Origin: Bombardia bombarda
Lineage: Eukaryota; Ascomycota; Sordariomycetes; Sordariales; Lasiosphaeriaceae
Assembly (NCBI GenBank): GCA_030512295.1
Contig: JAULSR010000002.1
Location: forward strand, 2,790,001-2,854,000
DNA length: 64,000 nt
Direction: 5' to 3'
Shown here: positions 23,177-35,130 of the stretch, one piece after another
How the letters are laid out: each line of letters begins with the position of its first letter
Position numbering within the stretch: the stretch's first letter is position 1
The notes under the pieces: generated by a model
The model's database searches: none
The model's input: only the letters and a program-made list of their open reading frames with translations
Told to the model about the DNA's origin: nothing
Translations under genes and position numbers: made by a program

Positions 23177-26100
23177 ATGGAAAATCGTGGGCAGCAAGAC
23201 GTGTTCAGCAAGGCTGAAGCCGGGCCCAGCACCAACCCCTATGACATGCCACCGCCACAGGACCCAGCTCTGGAGGCGTCCCCCAGCCAGAGCTCGCGGG
23301 AGACAGCTGTGGGCACAGGCACAAGCACAGAGCCCAGGGAAGTTCCTGCTGGTATGGACCTAGAGCTCGAGAGAGGTGTGACGCGACAGTCTGGGGCGTC
23401 AGCATCGTCTCAAACCGACGGCGACCACGAGGCCAGATTTGTTTACGTGGATGGTGATATTGGTGGCCCTTCATATACTGGTTACAATGATACCAAGGTG
23501 GACATCATTGCAGTGCCGTGCCCAGGGGCAGATCCCAAGCAGACTTGGATAAGTGATCCGCTGCCTGACCTGTCCCCTCAGGGCGATTACTCGTGGGTCA
23601 CACAGGGGATCCGCACATCGGCCAGCACGGCAAGGGTCCTACTGTATAAGCACCGAGCTTTAACAGATGGTATAAACTTGGAGGTATTGGCCATGGACTT
23701 GCTGAATCAGGTGCAACGAATACGGCAAGGAATCATCGTAAGTCTGTGGCAAGACTGTGCTGTGCGTATGGCAACGTAGGCACATATACTGACCATCACA
23801 GCGTCCATCGCGACCTCTGTTTTTCATGGCTCATAGCATCGGTGGCTTGGTAGTGAAACTGGCTCTTCTTCGGGCAATGGAGCTTCCTGATTATCGCACA
23901 ATCATGTACAACTGTCATGGCGTCAGTTTCTTTGGTAAGACTCTTCCTACTTACAGCCCGAGAAACGACAGTGTATTAACCAATCAAAGGCACCCCTCAC
24001 CGAGGCTCCAGTTACATGTCCATGAAAAACCTCAAAGAGAGCATCCGGACTTTGCTTCACTTAGAGCGCTCCCTCCCCAAAACCCTTGCCGATGAGGTTC
24101 GTATCAACAATCACTCGCTTCTCGCCATGCATGAACAATTTGTGAATATCGCCAGCGAACTCCGAATCTGGACACTCTATGAGACAATAGACTCGCAGCT
24201 TTCAGGCTCAGGAGGCGGGCTCACTAGTGAGGTCCAGTTCGGAGCTCCGCTGGTTTCGATAAAGTCTGCGCTGCTTGATGTGAGACAAGAGGATGTCTTC
24301 TCCGTTGACAATGATCACGCTCATGTCGCGTCCTTTGGTCCAAACAACATCAAGACTATGAACACGTTTATGAAGGATTTAATCGATGCCATTTTCAAAG
24401 CAGAAAAGCTCAGCGATCTGTATATCCATACGCCACTGAAACTGAAGGAGCACGTCAAGATTGAGCTCATTGGTTTCTACGAGGACCCGGATGCAGAGAT
24501 GGACTCGGCCATCCGTCTATACTTCACCAAGTACCATCTGGGCGAGTTTCTCGTTAAAGGTCCCGAGCAATGCTTGGAAGAGAGACTAAAGCTGGGCCCC
24601 AATAAGCGCCTAAGCACAGGTTCCAGGAAGCGAGGAGGTCAGACTATCGAAGAGCCTCCTTCTTTAGAAAGCTCAGCAGGAGGGACAAACTCTGGTGACT
24701 CAGGCGACGGCGGCGGCCTTGGGATTCAAAACATTACCGCGCAGGGTGTGGTCTCTAGGGGCGATGTAGATTTACTGCAGGGCCCCGCCACCAATCTAAG
24801 GTTGGATTCACCAGACATTCTTGTCACGAGTGCGTCTGCTAGACCATCTCTAGCTGGACGGGGACAAAGCCCCCACAATATGACCTCCTTGTCTGGCTCT
24901 AATCTCCATCCCTCGGGCTCCGACAGCTTCCACCATAGCAGCATCCGCACCATGTCGGAGCCATCCTACAGCCTCCACAGGACGGATTCCAGGGACGTTA
25001 ACCTAACGTCTAGGCAGCGCGCAGACTTCCTGAGCAGGGCGTCAGCTCTGCACGACCTCACAGCTGGATTCTCTCGGCCTGACTCTTCACTCAAAAAGTT
25101 CATGTGGATCCATCTGCCTTTTACAAATCCCGTCTGGGTCAAGGAGATATTCAACACACTCGGCGAGACGCGTGGCGAGAATCTTTCCAAGCTGTTCAAC
25201 AAGGAGAATTGGGTATCGAAGCATGTTCAGGGCCTCCATTCTCTATCGCAACCGTCGTTTCTCAAACCCAGCTGCAGCTATATCACGGCCGATCCGGTAG
25301 CTTCGCCCTGGATGTCTCCTCACGCTGACGGCGGTGGACGTATGGCATCTGGTACCAGCGGTAATGTTTCTACCAACCCTAACTGCCTTTATCTTTACCT
25401 CCCCTACCTGCACTTCGACACGTATCGCAACTTGATCAAGCGGAGAAGTCTGATCGAGAAGCGTATCGAGCATGGAAGGGCCAGCCCGGTACCGCAAGAG
25501 ATTGCAGATCTTGAATCGTTGGAGCTGCGCGTCATCTGGCAGCATCTCGGATACGATCCCCCGCTCAACTGCCGTCGGACGTTGGACCAGTTCGGATACC
25601 CGTCTCTTCGAGATACGAATGCCCGAGACGATGACCAGATGCTGTACAAGCTCACTAAGCAGGACCCTGCCCCACTAGACGAGCATGATTTTTCCAAACC
25701 ACAGAAAGCAAAAGATGCGCCGGGTGAAAAGAAAACTGGGGGCGAGCAGCTAGATTTTGAGTCCGAGGCAGCTGATTCGGATCTGAGAGACGGTAATCTG
25801 CTCATGGTTGACCAGCTGTGGCTGTGGGCAATTGACACAAGTACGTTGTTGGTTTTAGTGTGCTTTTGATCAATGGTGGTATATGGCTAACATGATGTAC
25901 AACCCTTTTACAGCCACGTTGACTACTTTCTTTCCCAAACGAGAATCGTCTCCCAAAGAAGGCACCCTTTTCCAGCAGGCAGACCTGAGAAACAGCATAT
26001 ACAACGAGCTGAACGGCGATCTCACAGGGAGGACGGAGAACGCTCTGGACCTTGCGGCGTTCACGGTCCTTCACGCCATCACCGTGTTTTTGGAAAATGC

Positions 26101-27378
26101 CTCCCACCCTGACCTCGACATATTCCGTATTTTTGAGGAGGCGATCGGGTTACTAGTGAGTGTACCCTCATTCTGGACGACGTCACTTTGAACAATTGCT
26201 AACAGCAAAATAGGCGGAGAGAATGACGTGGAACATGAAACAATTCCGTACCCAAACGTTCAGCAATATCTTGGATGACTCGGACGACGAAAATGACAAC
26301 TACGACGAGAACAGCGTGGCCGCCATCAAGAAGCGCCACAAGCGCGAGCTGGAGCGGGCGGAGCGAGAGAATAGAGAGAACACGTCTGCGCTGCTGGAGC
26401 TACGCGATATGGAGGACGAGTTGACCACGCTGCAGCGGCTGTTTGACATACAGGATACCACCATAAGGTCGATGAAGGCGATATTGCAGGGCCACGAGCT
26501 GAGCGATATCACCCGTAACGGCCAGGGATATCTGGACGAGGCGCTGGAGTTCCTGGCAGAGTACAAGCAGCAGACTACCGAGATGGTGAAGAGGGTAGAT
26601 ACGACGAGGAAGGACGTGAGTACCCTCCCTCTCTCACTTACCCTTGTCATGGCAGTCACGTGTAGCTAACTTTCCTGTCTCTCTCCAGTACGAAAAAATG
26701 CTCGAAATGGCCCAACGCCAAGCCCAAGTCGACGAAGTCCGCTGGTCCCGCCTCCAGACCGAGCTCGCCTCGAGCCAGAACCTCTCCGTCATGATCTTCA
26801 CCACCTTCACCGTCATCTTCCTCCCCCTCAGCTTCTTCACCTCCCTCTTCGGCATGAACGCGTCCGAGTGGCAGGACGAAAACATACCCAGCCTCGCCGT
26901 CATCGGCTCCATCGCGCTGCCCGCCTCCGTCTTCCTCATCCTCGCCTCTTTGCTCGCCGCCTTCAGCTCGCGCGTGCAGTGGGCCTTCCGCGCGACGTAC
27001 AAGCAAGGCAAGACGCTGTGGACGGCAGGTAGGACGTTGGTGGGGAAGCTGGCGCCGGCGTGGGAGGCTGTTAGGGAGTCATTGAGGAGGATGGAGCCCG
27101 AGTCAGCGAGGGAGGCGAAGGAGCGGAGGGCGTGGGAGAGGGAGAAGAGGGAGAGAAGGAAGAAGATGGAGAGGAGGATGAAGAGGCAGGCGGATCGGAG
27201 CTTTGATTTGTGGGCGACGATGAGGAGGCAGATGACGACGAGGTATGAGATTCCGGATTTGAATAGGAAGAGGGAGGTGGGGGGTGATGGGAGTGGTGGG
27301 CGCGGGGTGGTGAAGAGGAAGACGTGGTTGTCGTCTACCGGTAGGTCGAAGAAGTCGAAGACGGGGCGTTCGTGGTAG
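23177..27378 (+). CDS. SesB-like serine hydrolase fused to a CorA-like membrane module
   Basis: Six exons (23177..23737, 23802..23934, 23990..25840, 25914..26155, 26214..26615, 26689..27378) give 1292 residues. After about 110 polar residues comes an alpha/beta-hydrolase of the DUF676/SesB kind: VDIIAVPCPGADPKQTW, then the nucleophile elbow AHSIGG (Ser199), GTPHRGS at about 232-238, and a likely catalytic His in NDHAHVASFG (about 341). A disordered segment follows. The middle part (FMWIHLPFTNPVWVKEI, LYLYLPYLHFDTYRN) resembles fungal CorA-like proteins. Residues about 930-1090 are largely helical and charged. The C-terminal membrane hairpin holds a segment at about 1095-1116 ending in the CorA signature GMN (1118-1120), then a second at about 1131-1155, and a basic tail. 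The hydrolase may be an esterase or lipase; ion transport is inferred from GMN only. All splice joins restore conserved text. Confidence 0.85.
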
Positions 27379-28246
27379 GGGGGTTAGAGGGTTGGGTGTG
27401 TGTGTAATGAAATGAGTGGGGAGGAAAGGGGAGGTCCTGTGGTTATATTGTAAGATGCATGCATGGCTGCGGCTGGAGCGGTATGTACAGCATTATTTTG
27501 GATATTAGCGTGCGGCCAGCAATTGTATTAGTTATAGGTATATACTTGGTTGGCTCTATGCCACGAGGCGTGTTCAGGGGCGTCGGCGGTTGGTGCCGTA
27601 GGAGGGAGCGAGTTCTCGCGCGGCGCAATAAAGGGGTTTGAGGGGCTGTTTAGTCATCTTGCATAGTGGTATCATCAATGACATCACCAAATCCAAGTAA
27701 TGTTTATTTGTCAAAGTTGACAGTGCCATCTCTGCCTCCATTTGACCGACCAGTTAAAATATCAAGCCCCGAGGGAAGGAAGGAGCAAAGTCCAGGAAGG
27801 TGCCTGGAGGCTTCGGCTACCCTCGGCTGCTTCCCCAATCGCTGCTTAGCGTGCCATGTCCCCTCAAAATCCCCCTGTCGTGCCGAGCTCGCACATGGCC
27901 GTTTTCAAATGCCAAAAAGTCTATTGGCTCAGAGCGGCATAAACGTCATTGAGAGACCGCGGGACGTCGACCGCCGGAAAAAGCTTCAGAGTCGCCGAAC
28001 AACGGATTGAGCTTGCAGCATCCAGTTTGCAATTGACCTACCGATTGATTGCCCTGGTGTGTGTCTAGTGAGTGTCTTGGTGAGTGAGTGTGTTCTGTTT
28101 ACAGGCAGTCCAGTCGATAGTTAGTCGACAGTTGTACCACTCCGTTTGCGCTTCGAGACATGTTGTTATAGAGAGAGAGAAAGAGCGAGAGAAAGAGGCC
28201 AATCCCACCCATCCCAATAGACCCGCCATTTCCATTCCCAGCCACA
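27379..28246. promoter_or_regulatory. Intergenic region and ETF-QO promoter/leader
   Basis: This contains the 3' flank of the hydrolase-CorA gene and the promoter and leader of ETF-QO. A (GA)n-type tract at about 28170-28198 sits 50-80 bp before the ETF-QO start codon, probably in its 5' UTR. No gene is supported. Confidence 0.5.
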
Positions 28247-30263
28247 ATGTCGTCTGCATCGGTGCGCTTCACGACGGGCCTCTGTCGCCGCGCAACTACG
28301 TCAGTCCCGCGCACGACAACATCACAAATCACACAAAATACCTCGAGCCGAGCCCCTGGCCTGCGAAGCCTTTCGACCGGCCCACGACGACGCCCCGATG
28401 CCCGCCAGCCACATAACTCGATAGCTTCCAGACCGACGACAACAACAACGAGGCCCCTCTCCACCACCCGTCCCCGCCTCTTCGCCGACGCCGCCGACGA
28501 AGCCTTCGACCCGCAGACCGTCGAGCGCGAGAGCGACGAAGTCGATGTGTGCATCGTAGGCGGCGGGCCCGCCGGGCTCGCGGCCGCCATCCGGCTCAAG
28601 CAGCTGGCCAACGAGGCCGGCGACGACGAGTTCCGCGTACTACTTCTCGAGAAAGCAGGCGAGCTGGGCGCGCACATCCTCTCTGGCGCCGTGATCCAGC
28701 CCGACGCCATCGACGAGCTGATCCCCGAGTGGCTGGCCGAGGACAGCGAGAGCCGGTTCACGGGCGCGACGCCCGCCGGCAGCGACTCGATGCGCTTCCT
28801 CACCAAGAAGCTCGCCATCCCGCTACCCATCCCGCCGCAGATGCACAATCACGGCAACTACATTGTGAGTTTGAACGAGTTCACAAAGTGGCTGGGCGAG
28901 CGCGCCGAGGAGGTCGGCGTCGAGGTCTACCCGGGCTTCGCGGCGAGCGAGGTGCTGTACAAGCCCGACGGCAGCGTCAAGGGCGTGGCGACCAACGACC
29001 TGGGCATCGCGCGCTCGGGCAAGCCCAAGGACTCGTTCGAGCGCGGCATGGAGTTCCACGCGCGCATCACCTTGTTTGGCGAGGGCTGCCACGGCAGCCT
29101 GAGCAAGCAGGTCATGAAGAAGTTTGACCTGCGCAGCGAGAGCCAGCCGCAGACGTACGGGCTCGGCATCAAGGAGGTCTGGGAGATTGCGCCAGAGAAG
29201 TTCAAGAAGGGCGAGATCTACCACTCGATGGGCTACCCGCTGCCCGCCGACACGTACGGCGGCGCCTGGATGTACCACTTTGGCGACAACCTCGTCAGCG
29301 TCGGGCTCGTCGTCGCGCTCGACTACAAGAACCCGTGGCTGTCGCCCTACGGCGAGTTCCAGAAGCTCAAGCAGCACCCTTACTACCGCAGCGTGCTCGA
29401 GGGCGGCAAGTGCATCTCGTACGGCGCCCGCGCGCTCATCGAGGGCGGCTTCCAGTCCATTCCCAAAGTCGCTTTCCCGGGAGGCGCCCTGATCGGCGAC
29501 TCCGCAGGCTTCGTCAACGTGCCCAAGGTAAAGGGAACGCATAACGCCATGAAGTCAGGCATGCTCGCCGCCGAGGCGACGTGGACCGCTCTCAAGGATA
29601 GCGCCGACGAAGGCTCCGTCTTTCTATACGACTACGAAGACAAGCTGCGCAGCTCCTCCATCTGGAAGGAGCTCAAGGAGGTGCGCAACATGCGCCCGGC
29701 CTTCCACACGCCGCTGGGCATCTTTGGCGGCATCGCCTACTCTGGGCTCGAGGCGTTTCTGTTTAAAGGCCGCGTGCCCTGGACGCTCAAGCACAAGGTG
29801 CAGGACCACGCCACCACCAAGAACGCGGACCAGTGCAAGAAGATCGAGTACCCCAAGCCCGACGGCAAGATCTCGTTTGACATCCTGACGAGCGTGTCGC
29901 GCACGGGCACGAACCACGAGGAGGACCAGCCGGTGCATCTGCAGGTCAGGGACTGGGAGAAGCACACGCGCGAGACGTGGCCCGCTTTCAAGGGGATCGA
30001 GAACCGGTTCTGCCCCGCGGGCGTGTATGAGTATGTGGATGATGCGAGCAGGCCGGAGGGGGTGAGGTTTCAGATTAATGCGCAGAAGTAAGTGTCTACC
30101 TACCTACCTCCAATCCTCATCTGTGTGGGCTGCTGGTTTGCTAACCTATTCTTTTTTCAACAGCTGCATCCATTGCAAGACATGTGATATCAAAGCACCG
30201 AATCAGGACATCAACTGGCAGGTGCCACAGGGCGGCGAGGGGCCAAAGTACTACATGACATAG
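28247..30263 (+). CDS. Electron transfer flavoprotein-ubiquinone oxidoreductase, mitochondrial
   Basis: Exons are 28247..30087 and 30164..30263, 646 residues, close to yeast Cir2 (631) and human ETFDH (617). The first 75 or so residues are rich in Arg, Ser and Thr and look like a mitochondrial targeting sequence. The FAD-binding GGGPAG is at 105-110. The C-terminal ferredoxin-like part carries the four Cys expected to hold the 4Fe-4S cluster: C589 in RFCPAG, and C615, C618 and C621 in CIHCKTCDIK. The intron falls directly before these last three and its join (AQ-N-CIHC) restores the motif. The enzyme passes electrons from ETF, fed by fatty-acid and amino-acid dehydrogenases, to ubiquinone in the inner membrane. 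No missing key residues were seen. Confidence 0.95.
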
Positions 30264-31699
30264 ATCCTGTGTATGTGGGGTGTGCTCTGTATGTCTCCTG
30301 TGTGTCCTGGCTGGTAGCTGGTGAGAAGTGTCCTTTTGGTTGTATATATAAAGAGAATGATATCGAATAATTTGGTGAAATGGGGGGAGGGTGGCAACAT
30401 GTCTAGACTTATGTCAAGTTGAGGAGGAAGGTTTGCCAACGAACCGAGGTGGGATGGATATACAAAGTATGTGTCACTGCATGTTATCTAGATTGGGAAC
30501 ATATATAAACTTCTGGGTGTTTTTGATGCCAGATTGTCCTTTTTCTGATAAGGTGTGGGGGAGGCGTGGATGGTGAAGACGAAAAAGTATAGAAGGAGAG
30601 GAGAGTTAGAGCAGGTATCATCATGTGCCTAGGTTCGTTTAAAGAGGATACGGAAACCATAAACTGTTCAAATGACCATCTTACATACCTACATGCAGGC
30701 AGTGGCGTGACGGTGCGAGTATACCTGCTGGTAGCCTTATGCATGGCTGTTTACACAGCATCTTTGTTTCCTTCTGATAAAAAAAGAAGCCGCGAAGAGA
30801 AAGTCGCGTCATCGACGCGTAGCGGGGGATGGGCGAGGGGCAGGTAGGTTACCGTCTCTCTTGCAGCAGAGCGATGCACGGATACGAGAAACGCGGGCTA
30901 TCGCGCCACAATATAGGTCTAGGTACTATGTGCGCACAAAGGGCTGTGTTAAACATGTAATAAAAGCAACTAAAACGCCCGACGCGTGCCACTTTACACA
31001 AGATATCCAGATATCTTACGATTCTTACCTTGAGAGCAACGGACAGATGGATAGGTATTCGAGACCTTCCTCAGGCACGCAGGCATCCAGGCCCCGAAGT
31101 GTGTTATTCATCGCAGTGTTCAGCAGAATACATGCCAACCTCACGATACAGAAACGCGCGAAATGCCATGTATAACAGAGATCGAAAATATCAGCACACA
31201 CCTCCATTCTTCCACGCCCCAAAGCCTCGTCCGTTGGTTGAAGCCGCTGGGATATTACTGGCTTACACGCATGTCCAATGAATCGCGGCAGTTAATGCGC
31301 ACAAAAGCTCCCCCCCCCCCTTTTCTCCCGTCCATGGTCCAATCAATGCGAATGCGAGCAGCTGTGATCGTTGGACAGCAGCAGCAAGCAGGCAAAGTCT
31401 GGGGGGTGGAGGAGCAGCGGCGGCGCAGCACCAGATGAAATATGCACAATATGCACATCTGCCTGAGGTCAAAGCTGGGTCTGGACCTCACTGGACCAGG
31501 AAAGGGAAGGGAGGGAGGGTGTGTGTGGGGGGGGACTGACTGTGGTGTGTGGTGGTTCAAGCAAGCCAAACAGGCCTCGTTGGCTCGCACTCACAGCTCG
31601 CAGTCGCAGCAGGCTGTGAATGTGATGCGTCGTGTGTGCGGTTGCGGTGCGTTACACAAGGCCAGCATACCAAACACACACCCCCCCACCTACATAACA

Positions 31700-31722
31700 C
31701 GGGCACGGGCACGGGCACGGGT
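31700..31722. repeat. CGGGCA hexamer tandem repeat
   Basis: Between three and four copies of CGGGCA in tandem, inside the gene-poor region upstream of TBP. Confidence 0.85.
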
Positions 31723-32388
31723 AGACGGTATTAGACACACACCCGCCACTCACACCACTCCTAGATAAATTAAACCTGAATGCAAGGCTCTGGCATGGCA
31801 GACATGGCATCGATCTGTTTGCTCCTCATCTCCCATTTTCCATTTTTGCGCGAAAGCAGCAGCAACCGGAGCAACAGCAGCACTAGTCAGCTCGACTTGC
31901 AAGCCCGAAAGATCCGCTCGAGAAAGAAGAGTGGACATCCGAGGCGACGGAAGCTCGGTGCTTGTTTAAGCCGCGCTTGCTTGCTTGCTGTCAAGGAATA
32001 CGTTTTTCTCGACAAATACAAAAAGCTTTTTCCTTTCCCTTCATCTTGCTCGTCTCAAGGGAAAAAGTCAGCTCTTGTTTTGACTACTGTGGAGCATAAA
32101 ACGCAAACAAGAGTCGTGGTGAGTGGCGGGCATATGAGGAAGAAAAATCCTGAACGAACAAGTGTGAGTCATAAACGAGGCTGGCGCTCGGGGAATCGTA
32201 AAAAAAGGGGGGCAGGGATGATGATCGCTTTGAAAAAGTTACACACGGGCTAGTCTCCGCCCATCCCACACCCCCTCCCTTCCTGTGTTTCGCAAAGTAC
32301 CGGTACCTTCCACGCGGTATTCAAAAGGCTCCGGGGGTGTGTGAGTTGTGTCTAGGGCGGCGGGGCGTGTTGTGCAAGGTGCAGCACA

Positions 32389-32412
32389 CCCCCCCCCCCC
32401 CCCCCCCCCCCC
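32389..32412. repeat. C24 homopolymer tract
   Basis: Twenty-four consecutive C residues. The complementary G run could form a quadruplex. Its exact length is uncertain because such runs are hard to sequence. Confidence 0.85.
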
Positions 32413-34711
32413 TCTCACCCTGGCACGCTCACCCGCGCCTGCTGCGCGCACGCCATGGCAAATACGTCAAAGCGGGATGGAATCTCGCTCTGCTTCTCTC
32501 CATCTCACCCCAGAAAGGAAAAGAAGCAAAACACGGATAGGAGTGGAAAAAGGAAACATACTCACCCTATCCCTAATACCTTATCTCGCTGGGCTTTGTG
32601 ACGAGATCCTTGGCTCGGCTGATAAAAAGGGTGCTCGGTTGATTTTGATTGTCGGTGCTTATCGTGCTTTCGTAAAAAAAATATTAAGCCTGATGGTTCC
32701 GAATACCTGGTACTTAGTTCCATTGAGTGTGTCCATATTGATTGTTTGTCGCTGGTGCATCGTTTGTTGCCCCTGTCTCTTCTATAGGGTTGGTTGGCTG
32801 AGAGCCGAGCTGGTCGGTCAGGAGAGGCGCCAAACTCGGTTTGCCGCAACGCAAGCCAGGCAGCCATACAATCACTGGAGCCTATCCGTTCGCACTACCG
32901 AGGCACGCGGTGTCGGCCGTGATAAACATCGAAATGAAAATTCATGCCTCTGAGGCATTTCTTGTTTGTTGACGTTCGTTCCTGTTGCCGAACCTTTTGC
33001 TTCCGTCCAGGATGCAGAGTTTGGGGGTGAATTTGTGCTTTGGCATGTTGTTTTCCTGTTTGGGCGGGAAGGAGATTAGGGTAAGAGACGCTACCACTAT
33101 TGAGGCAAACGCGGGCAGCGTAACCTAAACCGGCATGGAGAACGCGACCACAAAATGCGCAGGATAGCGAGGCTATCCTCCTGCGAAGCCCTTGAAAGAT
33201 TGGCGTCGTAATAAAAATCGATGGATCGCTGCTGAGCCAGGAGCGAGGGAAATGGGGACACCATGGCGGAAGCCCAGGTTTGAAGCTAGGCGCTGGCGGC
33301 TTCAGGTCTTGTCGTCATTGCTTCTAGTGCAAAAAGAGTGGCAACTGTCTTTTGCCAACCGACCCAGCGTGCAATGGTTTGAAAGGACAGGTTTGATGGA
33401 TTGGAGAACGAAACGGGTCAAGATGCTATGACACGCAAACAAAATAAATAAGAAACTCATTGGTGATGGTGGGAAGCAGCACTGCACGTGAGCTATCCCT
33501 CTAAATGAATGCGTACGCACTTGGTCACGGGGCATCATCGAAAAAGCATCCTCCTGCAGGCCGATCAGAAGTGAGAAGAGGAAAAAGGCTAGAATAGGGG
33601 AAGGGGGGAAAGAACAAAGTGTTTCATGAGATAGGCATGCTGCAAGCCTGCAACTTTTGGATAAGATTGCGCGAATGAGGAGCTGTCGCAATGCAACGGC
33701 TTGGGAGTGCGCTTGAATGCGCTAGGCTCGAGGCAAGATGGAGAAAAGCATCTACGCTCAGCAGCAATGTACCGGTACTTTGGGGTTGGTTGCATGGTTG
33801 CTCAGGAGGCGGGCATCAAGGGCGGGAGGGGTGTGGCCCAGACATAAACAAGAGATAAAATCTGGGCCACTCTGCCTCTGATTGGCCGTATTCGGGCCTA
33901 GTGCGCCTCCCAAAACAACGAAGACCAAGGGACCCGCCGCCACAATGCTAGCGCGGCGGCCTCAGGCAGTGTAGCGCCAGCTGGGCAAAAATTATAAGAA
34001 GCCCACGCTCCCTCCAACCCTTCTGTTTTGAGAGTCTTGCGCGGAAGTCCCGACCCGGCCCTACGTAACTGCTACCTACGTTTGGCCTCAATTTCTTTTC
34101 ATTCCCCACCACACCTCTCACCTCGCTCACCGAAGCTCGTCTTCACACAACAGCATACAGCTCGCGCTTTAGTTGCTTGCTGTGCTGCATCTACCTTTTC
34201 TCCCTCTACAGAACAACCTGCGTTGTGTGGGCGCATCTCTCTCATTTAGGTTAAGGGTTGAATCGGTCGGCTGACGTTGGGAGATCGATCCGCTTTTCTG
34301 GACAAAGGAACCCGCCGAGACTCGTCATCGCGGCCACCCTTTGGACATCAAAAAAGATTCCGGCCTCCGCTGTCGCCGTCGACCTTTTTAATCGTCGCGG
34401 ACAATAAAAGATACATTTGCACAGGTCACAGTGCAGTTTGCTTGCCATCACAAGGACGAACAAGACATATTCTTCCCGTGAGCTAAAGAACAAAGTGTGG
34501 ACTTGGCACTATCGTGACAAGCGCATCGTCGTTGGTCACCGTCGTCGCATCCGAGAAAAGGGTACTTTGACAAGACGTCACTGGCGCAAGATTCGATAAG
34601 AATCCCGCCTCCATCCGTGGTTGTTGATCGAGAGATCTCGACCGTCCCCGATCGTGTCAGTTGCGAACAGCAGTGAAGGGGAGACATTAAGTTGTTCATC
34701 TCCAACATTTG

Positions 34712-35065
34712 GTAAGCTTCTTCTTTATCCAATCAGCGCCGCATCTTGGTGTGTGTTGGCAAACAATCATATCAACCTGTCCTCAACTTCATCTCATCTC
34801 GTCTCTGCTCTTTGTCACCTCCCCGTTTCTTCTCGTTGCTTCGCCTGCCCCGTGGATCCTCTGCCCCGCGCAGCACGCACAACTCCCACCCCGCGCCCAA
34901 CTATAAATACCTGCCACTTCCCCTCAACCTCATGCTTTTGCCCCGTGCAACACACAGCTGTCGCGTCTGCATTTACTCCCCCAAACATCCACACCACTTG
35001 CTTGCGCTGGCGCTCATCTGTCCACTCATTCAAATCTTGTCCTAACTCACATACCATCATTACAG
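34712..35065 (+). other. Probable 5' UTR intron of the TBP gene
   Basis: The donor TTTG|GTAAGC at 34712 and the acceptor ATTACAG at 35065, preceded by CTAAC at 35042-35046, fit the fungal intron consensus. The stretch lies wholly upstream of the TBP ATG at 35131 and would leave a 65-nt leader exon before the start. At 354 nt it is longer than the coding introns in this window. This is predicted from splice signals only. Confidence 0.6.
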
Positions 35066-35130
35066 ATCTGTTCAGAGGGAAGAAGAAGAAAAGCAAAGTC
35101 TAGCAAAGACAGAATTGCAAAAAGGATACA

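Larger units (their letters stand above)
30264..35130. other. 4.9 kb gene-poor region ending in the TBP leader
   Basis: This lies between the ETF-QO 3' end and the TBP start codon. No open frame has a recognisable domain. It holds a C11 tract (31310-31320), a C24 tract (32389-32412), a CGGGCA hexamer repeat (31700-31722) and several T/C tracts. The last kilobase is pyrimidine-rich and contains a probable 5' UTR intron. I see no tRNA or snRNA signature. The simplest reading is a long promoter and leader for TBP; a noncoding transcript is possible. Confidence 0.5.

Noticed and set aside
28823..29542. Open frame of 239 codons antisense to ETF-QO
   Set aside because: This is a shadow of a strongly GC3-biased gene. 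The sense strand gives a full conserved enzyme.
33150..33185. Hairpin GCAGGATAGC / GCTATCCTCCTGC
   Set aside because: A single short stem without T run, promoter context or nearby gene. Not enough to call an RNA gene or terminator.
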